From positions 62,001 through 126,000 of the forward strand of contig NZ_CP099993.1 of NCBI RefSeq assembly GCF_024138125.1: DNA of 64,000 nt, written 5' to 3'. The notes beneath the pieces are model-generated. The model ran no database searches. It was not told the origin of the DNA and was given only the letters and a program-made list of their open reading frames with translations. The DNA comes from Halorussus salilacus. GTDB lineage: Archaea; Halobacteriota; Halobacteria; Halobacteriales; Haladaptataceae. Shown piece by piece: positions 35,981 through 43,126 of this stretch. The first letter of the stretch is position 1; every line of letters starts with the position of its first letter. A program made the position numbers and the translations under genes.

Positions 35981-36877
35981 TCAAGCTGTATCTTTCGAAA
36001 GCGCGTAGACGACCCCGCCCCGGTCGGCGACGTACGCGGTCGCGTCGGCGACGGCCGCCGGAGCGACCACGGCCCCCTGCGCCCGGTAACACCACCGGAC
36101 CGTCCCATCCTCCCGAGCGATGGCGTAGACGTCCCCGGCGTCGTTGCCGACGAAGACGGTCCCGTCGGCGACGGTCGGCGACGCCCAGATTCGCGCCCCG
36201 GTGTCCACGCGCCACACCTCCCGGCCGTCGTCGGCGTCGAAGGCGTAGACCGCGCCGTCGCCGCTCCCCACGACCACCGTCCCGTCGGCGAGCGTCGGCG
36301 AGGCCCAGATTCGCGCGCCGGTCTCGGCCCGCCAGCGGACGTGCCCGCTGACAGCCGAGACGGCGACGACGCGACCGCCGTCGACCGTCCCGAGGTACGC
36401 CGTCTCGCCCTCGTCGCCGAGCGCGGGTGCTCCCCCGACCGCGACCGAGGAGTCGAACCGCCAGCGCTCGCGGCCGTCGGTCCGGTCGTGTGCGTACGCG
36501 CCGCCGTCGAGGCTCGCGAGGACGAGCAGTTCGTCGTCGACCCCGAGCGAGCAGACGCCCCGCGATGCGTTGCGGAACGTCCGGAGGCGGCTGCCGTCGG
36601 ACGCGTGGAGGGCCGTGACGCGCCCGTCGGTCCCCGCGACGTAGACCGCCTCGGAGACGCGAGGCGACGCCTGAAGGCCGCCGCGCACCTCGAACCGCCA
36701 CCGGCGGTCGCCCGTCGCGGCGTCGACAGCGACGACCGCCCCGTCGTCGGTCCCGGCGTAGACGAGTCCGTCACCGGCCGCCGGGGCCGTGACCTGCCCG
36801 CCCACCCGGCGGGTCCACAGGAGCGTCCCGTCCGGGGCGAGCGCGTACGTGCAGCCGTCTGTACAGCCGAGGTACAC
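35981..36877 (-). pseudogene. PQQ-type beta-propeller, main part of a probably frameshifted gene
   Basis: Encodes about 298 aa of PQQ-like blades of roughly 40 residues, each with a D(G)xVYA or VVADGTVYVG core; two adjacent blades share GARIWASPT. The only nearby start in this frame is a GTG at 36877, which lies inside a blade. The frame stays open to about 37181 with no start codon. A fitting N-terminus lies in another frame (36892-37236), so an indel or assembly error between about 36930 and 37020 probably splits one gene. Confidence 0.65.
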
Positions 36878-36891
36878 GCTCCCGTCGGCGA

Positions 36892-37236
36892 CTACTGGCG
36901 CGGTTTCGAGCGGTCCGTCGGCCCGAAACCGAAACCGCTCGCGGGGTTCGCCCGGACCTCGGCGGCGGTCGCCGCGACCGGCGACCGCCGCCGAGCCAGC
37001 GCGCGAGAGCCACGCACCGCGCGACCCGCGTAGACCCGGTCGGCCGCCAGCGGGGCCGAGTCCCCTACACCTGCCGGGGGCGAGTCGCCTACACCTGCCG
37101 GGGGCGAGTCGCCCGCCGCGGGCGACTCGCCCCGGGGTGTCGCTTGCGCCGCTTCGCGCCCGGTGACCGAGTCGACGCGCTCACATTCCCCTGTTCGCGG
37201 TCGCGCCCACTCGAACCGGCCTGCGTCTTCGGACAT
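36892..37236 (-). pseudogene. 5' fragment of the beta-propeller gene
   Basis: Starts MSEDAGRFEWARPRTGE and contains a blade-like APLAADRVYAG, then loses blade character (Arg-rich) and stops at 36892, 15 nt upstream of the GTG of the downstream fragment. The loss of coherence just before the other frame becomes propeller-like (RFRADGPLETAPVVADG) marks the likely frameshift. It also carries the 24-bp repeat at 37064-37111. Confidence 0.55.
37064..37111 (-). repeat. 24-bp perfect tandem duplication
   Basis: cctacacctgccgggggcga plus four bases (gtcg) occurs twice, at 37064-37087 and 37088-37111, with a partial degenerate third copy to about 37130. On the coding strand it encodes GDSPPAGV twice, in frame. 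Confidence 0.85.
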
Positions 37237-37448
37237 GGAGTACCTCGGCTGTCACTGACTGCGACCCGAGTTATTCCCGACGTACCCTTTGTTATGTCGT
37301 CGTTACCGCGGTTTCAGGCCGCCCCTGTCGAGCGGTCGAACCGCCGTCCGGTGTCGGTGTGGGGCCGTCCCGAACCGCCTCGCGTCGCTCCCGGCGTCGC
37401 CACATCGAACCGGCGGGGTTTTTGCCGGGCCCGGCCGAGTTCCCTGAC

Positions 37449-37931
37449 ATGACCGGGCTCTACTACGAGGAGTTCGAGGTCGGCACGACTATCGAACACG
37501 AGAAGCGCCGGACGATAAGCGAGAGCGACAACCAGCGGTTCTGCGACATGACGATGAACCAGCAACCCCTCCACCTCGACGCCGACTTCGCGGGCGACAC
37601 CCAGTTCGGCGAGCGACTGGTCAACGGCCTCTACACCATGAGCCTCGCGGTCGGGGTGTCGATTCCCGACACCACCGACGGCACCATCGTCGCCAACCTG
37701 AGCTACGATAACGTCGAACACCCGAACCCCGTCTTCCACGGCGACACCATCCGCGCCCAGTCGACCGTGACCGACAAGCGCGAGACGAGCGACGGCGAGC
37801 GCGGCGTCGTGACGATGCACGTCGAGGCGTTCGCGGTCAATCGAGACGGCGAAGGGGGGTCGGCCGGGGAGACGCTGGTCTGTGAGTTCGACCGGACGGT
37901 GCTGTCGCTCAAGCGGGAGAACCGGGATTAG
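37449..37931 (+). CDS. maoC: MaoC-family hydratase
   Basis: 160-aa single hot-dog-fold enoyl-CoA hydratase. The conserved catalytic region reads DMTMNQQPLHLDADFA; the QPLH position takes the place of the usual N-P-hH motif. Later FGERLVNGLYTM and NPVFHGDTI are typical of the MaoC/(R)-hydratase family. Nearby citE supports action on a C4-C5 acyl-CoA (for example mesaconyl-type), but PHA-related hydration is equally possible. Tail overlaps the protease gene on the other strand by 4 nt. Confidence 0.88.
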   Translation: MTGLYYEEFEVGTTIEHEKRRTISESDNQRFCDMTMNQQPLHLDADFAGDTQFGERLVNGLYTMSLAVGVSIPDTTDGTIVANLSYDNVEHPNPVFHGDTIRAQSTVTDKRETSDGERGVVTMHVEAFAVNRDGEGGSAGETLVCEFDRTVLSLKRENRD

Positions 37932-38959
37932 AGCCACTCGTCGAGTTGCGACTCCACCCGTTCGACGGTCTCGTGTAGCGAGTAGGTGTCGGGCGCGACC
38001 GACTCGTAGACCGTCGGCGGTGCGGGCTCCGGGGGGTCGTCGAGGGGGCGACGCGACCGCGGGATACCGCCGTAGGTCAGCCCCACCACGTCGCCGTCGA
38101 GCGTCACGAGCGGCGACCCGCTGTTGCCGCCGATAGTGGGGACCAGCGTCTTGAGCACCTCGTCGACGCTCCCGTCGGCGCTCCGGAACCGCGCGCGCTC
38201 GACGAACGGGCCGAGCGAGATGACCCAGTTGCCGAACGACCCCGGGTGGCCGACCTGCACCAGCGGCTGGTCGGCCTCGAGGTCGGTCGAGTCGCCCGCC
38301 GACAGCGCGGGACGGGTGTCGTCGGTCGCGCGGAGCGCGGCCACGTCGGGGTTCTGGCTCTCGACGCGGCCGATGGACTCGACCGGAATGGACTCCCCGT
38401 CGAGCGTCCAGCAGGTGACGTCGGTCGCGTCCCCGACGACGTGGCTGTTCGTGACCACGAGGTCGCGGTCGAAGAAGAAGCCGGTTCCGTGGCTCCGCCT
38501 GCCGTCCCTGACGTGTTCCAGAAACACTATCGATTCGCGCATCCCCTCGCCCACTTCGAGGGCGGTCGAGCGAACCGCCTCGTCGAAGCGACTGTCGGGA
38601 CCGCTCTCCTTGAGTAGCGATATCGTCGCCTGCAGTTCCGTAATCCGTTCCTCTTGGGCATCGACCCGCGAACGCAGAGTATCGACCTCCGCGGTTCTGT
38701 TGTCGAGCCGCCGACGCAACCGTCTGCTCTCGGCTCGCTCCTCGGCCAGTCGCGTTTCGAGGTGTTCGCGGTCGGTCTCGCGCTCGGCCACGGTGGTCCG
38801 GAGGTCCTCGTTTTCGGCTTCGAGTTCGCGAATCCGCTCCCGTAGTTCGGCCTCCTCGGGGTCCTCGCGGTCGAGCATTCCGCCGCCACACCCCGCGAGT
38901 CCGGCAGTTCCGACCGCCGACGCCACCGCGAGGTATCGCCTGCGCGAGACCGAGTCCAT
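37928..38959 (-). CDS. Lipid-anchored trypsin-like serine protease with coiled coil
   Basis: 343-aa exported protein. The Tat-type signal SRRRYLAVAS and lipobox LAGC place the lipid-modified Cys at about residue 24. A long coiled coil of heptads (about 35-115) separates the anchor from a trypsin-like domain (about 125-320). The catalytic triad is visible: His in VTNSHVVG, Asp in NPDVAAL and Ser in IGGNSGSPLV. Likely a surface HtrA/S1C-like quality-control or processing protease without PDZ domain. Minus-strand TATA (38981-38989) indicates a leaderless mRNA. Confidence 0.88.
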   Translation of the reverse strand: MDSVSRRRYLAVASAVGTAGLAGCGGGMLDREDPEEAELRERIRELEAENEDLRTTVAERETDREHLETRLAEERAESRRLRRRLDNRTAEVDTLRSRVDAQEERITELQATISLLKESGPDSRFDEAVRSTALEVGEGMRESIVFLEHVRDGRRSHGTGFFFDRDLVVTNSHVVGDATDVTCWTLDGESIPVESIGRVESQNPDVAALRATDDTRPALSAGDSTDLEADQPLVQVGHPGSFGNWVISLGPFVERARFRSADGSVDEVLKTLVPTIGGNSGSPLVTLDGDVVGLTYGGIPRSRRPLDDPPEPAPPTVYESVAPDTYSLHETVERVESQLDEWL

Positions 38960-38980
38960 ACCGGCCGGTCTCAGAAGATT

Positions 38981-38989
38981 CTTAAATTA
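38981..38989 (-). promoter_or_regulatory. TATA box of serine protease gene
   Basis: Minus strand reads taatttaag 22-30 nt upstream of the ATG at 38959. Confidence 0.5.
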
Positions 38990-39048
38990 GTTTCGGCGCG
39001 ACCGGGGAGAAACGCCTCGGTCGGCGAGTGTCGGTGACGGACCGCGGC

Positions 39049-39423
39049 TCAGGCGACGGCCGCGTACACCGATAGATTCACGATTACGGCCGCCAGCCAC
39101 GGCACCGCCAGCCCCGCCGGGACGAGCGCGACGTGGCGCTCTGGAAGCAACTGGCGACACAGCAGACCCACCCCGACCGCGAACAGTTTCAGGCCGACCA
39201 GCGCCCCGAATCCGAGGTGGGACATGGCGGCGCGGGCGACCGGGTTCGACTCGGCGAGGCCGAGTCGAAGCCCGTAGTACGTCGTGAGGAGGTCGCCCAC
39301 CAGACCGACCGCGACCAGTATCCAGAGCAGTCGCTCTACACCATCGACGTCGGCGAGCGCGGTGGTCGGGCGTCGGTCGCCCGTGCGAGTCGTCGGTAGC
39401 CAGTGGCGTCCGTCGGAGCTCAT
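39049..39423 (-). CDS. DUF5658-type membrane protein
   Basis: 124-aa protein with a polar N-terminus of about 30 residues and three hydrophobic stretches (about 32-50, 72-90, 100-122). The GDLLTTYYGLRLGLAESNPVAR motif after TM1 is characteristic of the DUF5658 family. Integral membrane, function unknown. Stands alone between the protease and a 362-bp gap. Confidence 0.82.
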   Translation of the reverse strand: MSSDGRHWLPTTRTGDRRPTTALADVDGVERLLWILVAVGLVGDLLTTYYGLRLGLAESNPVARAAMSHLGFGALVGLKLFAVGVGLLCRQLLPERHVALVPAGLAVPWLAAVIVNLSVYAAVA

Positions 39424-39750
39424 GGGTGGGGTCGGGCGCGAAGCGCGCCTCGTGGCGGACGGACGACGAGACGGTCCATTGTTATGGGGCTCCTTAGGGG
39501 CTGATAGGAGCGATTAATTGGGGACGGGTCCGCGTCGACGGAGGGGCGCTGGCCGGCCGAGACGAGGGCACCGTCGCGGGTTCGGCCGAAACGAGGGGTT
39601 ACGGGAACGGCGCAAGCCGACAGGCGGGTCCTGTTCGCGGGTTCGAAGCCTCCGCGTCCTGCCCGCGGAGACCTCCCGCCGGGAGAGCGACCGAGCGGAG
39701 CGACGGCGAACGCCGAAGTGACACACAGATATAGTTGGTTAGGCTAGAAA
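39424..39750. other. Intergenic region without recognised gene
   Basis: No convincing reading frame or tRNA-like fold was seen on either strand. The AT-rich end (39727 onward) holds the promoter of the Cys-rich peptide gene. Confidence 0.5.
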
Positions 39751-39757
39751 TTTATAT
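39751..39757 (+). promoter_or_regulatory. TATA box of Cys-rich peptide gene
   Basis: The sequence tttatat is 29-35 nt upstream of the ATG at 39786 and sits in a locally AT-rich stretch. Confidence 0.6.
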
Positions 39758-39785
39758 GTGGTTAGCTCGTTGTCTTTTCTGCGCC

Positions 39786-40172
39786 ATGAAGCGAAGACAA
39801 GTACTCAAAGGCATCGCGGCAGGTAGCGCACTGAGTCTCGGAATCGGCGGCGCGGCCGCCGATTCGGGCGCACGTCAGGTGGACATCTCCGAGTTCGACC
39901 GCGTCCTCGTCAAGGAGGGCGACCGCGTCGTCGAGACGGTCGAAGCCCCGACGTGGGACGACGTGAAGCGGCTCAACAGCGAGACGACCGCCGACCAGCA
40001 GGTCGTCACGCCGGACGACGACTGCGTGGAGTTCTGTCGCAGTAACTGCAGTACCACCTGCGACAGTTGCGCGTACGGGTGTTTCAACTGCTGTAACCCC
40101 GAAGAAGAGATATGTAGCTGTTGTAGCGAGGTCGACGACCCCGACTCGACCGAGTGCTGCGAGGGTTGCTGA
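39786..40172 (+). CDS. Tat-exported cysteine-rich peptide precursor
   Basis: 128-aa protein in three parts. A twin-arginine signal (MKRRQVLKGIAAG, cleavage likely near GGAAADSG) is followed by an acidic propeptide-like segment (about 28-78). The C-terminal module of about 50 residues holds 14 cysteines, beginning CVEFCRSNC and including two CC pairs, and ends CCEGC. The design (Tat leader, spacer, Cys-rich tail) is like that of halocin C8-type precursors, but the Cys spacing differs and no homology is claimed. Alternatives are a metal-binding or disulfide-stabilised surface peptide. No maturation or immunity gene is adjacent. Confidence 0.85.
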   Translation: MKRRQVLKGIAAGSALSLGIGGAAADSGARQVDISEFDRVLVKEGDRVVETVEAPTWDDVKRLNSETTADQQVVTPDDDCVEFCRSNCSTTCDSCAYGCFNCCNPEEEICSCCSEVDDPDSTECCEGC

Positions 40173-40242
40173 CGCGAGCGGGTCGCGGGCGAGAGTCCGT
40201 TTCACCGCGACTCGACGCTCGCTGAGGCCGCCACTACCGGCC

Positions 40243-42021
40243 TCACAGAATCGTGCCGTGCTTCTTGTCCGGGAGGTCCTTCTCGATGCCCTCGTAGAAC
40301 GCGAACCGGTTCTCCAGTTCGGTCCGGAGCGTGCTCGGGGGCACTATCTCGTCCACCACGACCTCGCTCGCCATCCGGTGGATGTCGATGTCCTCTCGGT
40401 ACTCCTCGCGGAGTTCCTGCTCCATCTGGGCGCGCTCTTGTTCGTCCTCGATTGCCGAGAGCTTCCGGGCGTACACCGCGTTGATGGCGGCCTCGGGCCC
40501 CATGATGGCGATCTCGCCGGACGGAAGGCCGATGATGCTCTCGGGGTCGTAGGCCGGGCCGCCCATCGCGTAGATGCCCGCGCCGTAGGCCTTCCGGACG
40601 ACCACGGTCTGCTTGGGCACCGTGGCCGAGGAGGTGGCGTAGATGAACTTCTTGCCCTTTTCGAGGATGGCGTCCTTCTCGACCTGACTCCCGGCCATGA
40701 AGCCGGGGGTGTCACAGAGGTAGAGCAGGGGAATCTCGTAGGCGTCGCAGGTCCAGATGAACTCCGCGGCCTTCTCGGCGGCGTCGGGGAAGATGGCCCC
40801 CGCGCGCTGGGCGGGCTGGTTTGCGACGATTCCGACCGGTCTGCCGTCGATGCGGGCGAACGCGGTGATGATCTCCTTGCCGTACTCGGGCTTGAGTTCG
40901 AAGTACGAGCCCTCGTCGACCACGCGGTCGATGAGGTCGGTCATGTCGTAGCCCCTGTTGGGCTCCTGGGGGACGACGGCGTCGATGCCCTCCGGGGACT
41001 TCGCGGGCGCTCGGCCCTCGGTCCTCGGAGGCTTCTCGTCGGCGCTGTCGGGCAGGTACGAGACGAGGTCGGCGACGAGTTCGCGGGCGTGTTCCTCGTC
41101 GTCGGCCACGAGGTCTGCGCTCCCCGACTCTCGCGCGTGAACGTCCGGACCGCCCAGTTCTTCGAGTTCGATGTCCTCGCCCGTGACCATCTGGACCATC
41201 CGGGGGCTGGCGATGGCCATCGCCGACATGTCCCGGACCATGATGGTGAAGTCGGCGAAGACGGGCGTGTAGGCCGCGCCCGCGATGCAGGGGCCGTAGA
41301 GCACGCAGATCTGGGGGACCCGCCCCGAGAGCATCGAGTGGTTGTAGTAGTACTTGCCGATGCCCTCGCGGTTGGCGAAGAAGCCGGTCTGCTGGTCGAT
41401 TCGGCCGCCCGATGAATCCATCAGGTAGAGGACGGGCTTGCCCGACTTGAGCGCGCGCTGTTGCATCCGGAGGAACTTCTCGACGCCCTTCTCGGCCATC
41501 GACCCCGCCTTGACCGTGAAGTCGTTCGCCATGAAGTGGAGTTCGCGGCCCTCGAACTCGGCCGCGCCCGTGAGCAGGCCGTCGCCCGGCAGGCGGTCGT
41601 CGTTCTCGTCCTCGACTTCCGGGCTGTCGGGGTGCCACGCGTCGAAGTTGGCGAACTTGCCGTCCTCGAACAGCATCCCGTCCTCCCCGAACCAGAGGTC
41701 CAGCCTGTCGCGGACGAACAGTTTGCCCTGCGCTTCGAGTCGGTCCTTGTACTTCTCGGGGCCGCCCAGCTCGATGTCCTCGATTTCGTCCCAGAGGGCC
41801 TCCTCGCGGTCGGTCGGGCCGAGGTCGTCGGTCTCGCTCCCGGCCTCGCTCGCGGTCGCGGGGTCGGGCCCCGACCCCGCGACCGGTCCCTCTCGGACCG
41901 CTCGGGGAGTGTCTGCGTCGCCGACGTACACCTCGACCTCGTCGCGGACGTGCTGGGAGAGCGCCTCCGCGATGGCCGAGGCCTCCTCGTCGGTCGCCCC
42001 GTCGCTGATGCGGACTTTCAT
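40243..42021 (-). CDS. Acyl-CoA carboxylase carboxyltransferase subunit
   Basis: 592-aa biotin-dependent carboxyltransferase (propionyl/acetyl-CoA carboxylase beta type). Two crotonase-like halves are visible: the first with DSSGGRIDQQ and GPCIAGAAYTPVF, the second with PVGIVANQPAQRAGAI, LCDTPGFMAGS and AYGAGIYAMGGPAYDP. About 95 N-terminal residues, partly Ser/Glu/Asp-rich, precede the usual start of the family. ATG 42021 (MKVRISDGATDEE) is preferred to 42099. No biotin carboxylase or BCCP gene lies next to it. Confidence 0.92.
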   Translation of the reverse strand: MKVRISDGATDEEASAIAEALSQHVRDEVEVYVGDADTPRAVREGPVAGSGPDPATASEAGSETDDLGPTDREEALWDEIEDIELGGPEKYKDRLEAQGKLFVRDRLDLWFGEDGMLFEDGKFANFDAWHPDSPEVEDENDDRLPGDGLLTGAAEFEGRELHFMANDFTVKAGSMAEKGVEKFLRMQQRALKSGKPVLYLMDSSGGRIDQQTGFFANREGIGKYYYNHSMLSGRVPQICVLYGPCIAGAAYTPVFADFTIMVRDMSAMAIASPRMVQMVTGEDIELEELGGPDVHARESGSADLVADDEEHARELVADLVSYLPDSADEKPPRTEGRAPAKSPEGIDAVVPQEPNRGYDMTDLIDRVVDEGSYFELKPEYGKEIITAFARIDGRPVGIVANQPAQRAGAIFPDAAEKAAEFIWTCDAYEIPLLYLCDTPGFMAGSQVEKDAILEKGKKFIYATSSATVPKQTVVVRKAYGAGIYAMGGPAYDPESIIGLPSGEIAIMGPEAAINAVYARKLSAIEDEQERAQMEQELREEYREDIDIHRMASEVVVDEIVPPSTLRTELENRFAFYEGIEKDLPDKKHGTIL

Positions 42022-42139
42022 GGTTCGGAATCCGGGGCGGGATTTCAAACAGTTTTCCCTTTCGGATACGGCAAGAAACCCCGAGCGAATCGGTAGCACG
42101 CCCCGGTCGAACTAAGGGGGCTCGCGCACGTCTCGATGT

Positions 42140-42982
42140 ATGGACGTACTGCTCACCGGCGCGCACGGCACCGTCGGCAGCGCGATAACCGACCACCTCG
42201 ACCGGGAGTTCACCCTGCTCGACCGCGAGCAACCGGGCGACGGGGACGACGGCCGCGAGTCCCGCCCCGACTACGACACCGTGGTGGCCGACGTGACCGA
42301 CTACGACGCCATCCGGCCCGCCTTCGACGGTCAGGACGCGGTGGTCCACCTCGCGGGCTACCCGAGTACGGACGGCTCGTGGCCCGAGGTGCTGGAGAAC
42401 AACGTCGTCGGGACCCGGAACGCGCTCGAAGCCGCCGCCGACGCGGGCGTCGAGACGTTCGTGTTCGCCTCCACGAACCACGTCGTCGGGATGTACGAGG
42501 TCGAGAACGCGCCCGACATCTACCACCCCGACTTCGACCTGACGGTGGACCACACCGGACCGGTCCGGCCCGACTCGCCGTACGGCGCGTCGAAGGTCTG
42601 CGGCGAGGGATTCGGGCGGTACTACGCCGAGAACCGCGGTATCTCGTTCTACGCCATCCGTATCTGTAGCGTCCGGGACCCCGAGTACGACCACCCCTAC
42701 GGCGACGCCGAGCGCGGGGTCGACCGGGGCGACTGGGAGCGCGGGAGCGAGGAGTACGAGAAGATGGTCGCGCGGATGAAGGCGATGTGGCACTCCCGCC
42801 GGGACCTCGCCCACATGGTCGAGTGCTGTCTCGACGACGGTTCCGTGACGTTCGATATCTTCTACGGGGTCAGCGACAACGACCCCGAGCGCCGATGGTT
42901 CGACCTCGACCACGCCCGCGAGGTACTGGGGTACGACCCGCAGGACAGCGGCGAGGAGTGGGACGCGCCGCCCGAGCGCTGA
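42140..42982 (+). CDS. NAD-dependent epimerase/dehydratase
   Basis: 280-aa short-chain extended-type oxidoreductase. NAD-binding GAHGTVGSA at the start, then DVTDYDAIRPAF, HLAGYPS, ASTNHVVG and the catalytic YGASK pair. This arrangement resembles haloarchaeal uronate dehydrogenase or sugar epimerases; substrate uncertain. Divergent from the carboxyltransferase, with about 118 nt between starts. Confidence 0.88.
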   Translation: MDVLLTGAHGTVGSAITDHLDREFTLLDREQPGDGDDGRESRPDYDTVVADVTDYDAIRPAFDGQDAVVHLAGYPSTDGSWPEVLENNVVGTRNALEAAADAGVETFVFASTNHVVGMYEVENAPDIYHPDFDLTVDHTGPVRPDSPYGASKVCGEGFGRYYAENRGISFYAIRICSVRDPEYDHPYGDAERGVDRGDWERGSEEYEKMVARMKAMWHSRRDLAHMVECCLDDGSVTFDIFYGVSDNDPERRWFDLDHAREVLGYDPQDSGEEWDAPPER

Positions 42983-43095
42983 ACCGAGAACCGGACGTGG
43001 TCCCCCTCGCCGCGGATGAACCCGGTCGCGTGGGGAGAACGGTCGTTCTTGATTTTAGACGTTTGATATGTTAGCCGTACCCCTCGAAGGAGAAA

Positions 43096-43102
43096 TTATA
43101 AA
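43096..43102 (+). promoter_or_regulatory. TATA box of thrombospondin-repeat protein
   Basis: The sequence ttataaa lies 25-31 nt upstream of the ATG at 43127 in an AT-rich patch; leaderless spacing. Confidence 0.6.
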
Positions 43103-43126
43103 TGGGGTCTCTGTATCGTATCCCCC

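Noticed and set aside
39590..39700. Possible tRNA from a gcgggttcgaagc segment
   Set aside because: No acceptor stem or anticodon arm could be folded around it.
39786..40172. Homology of the Cys-rich peptide to halocin C8
   Set aside because: Architecture is similar, but Cys count and spacing differ, so only analogy is claimed.
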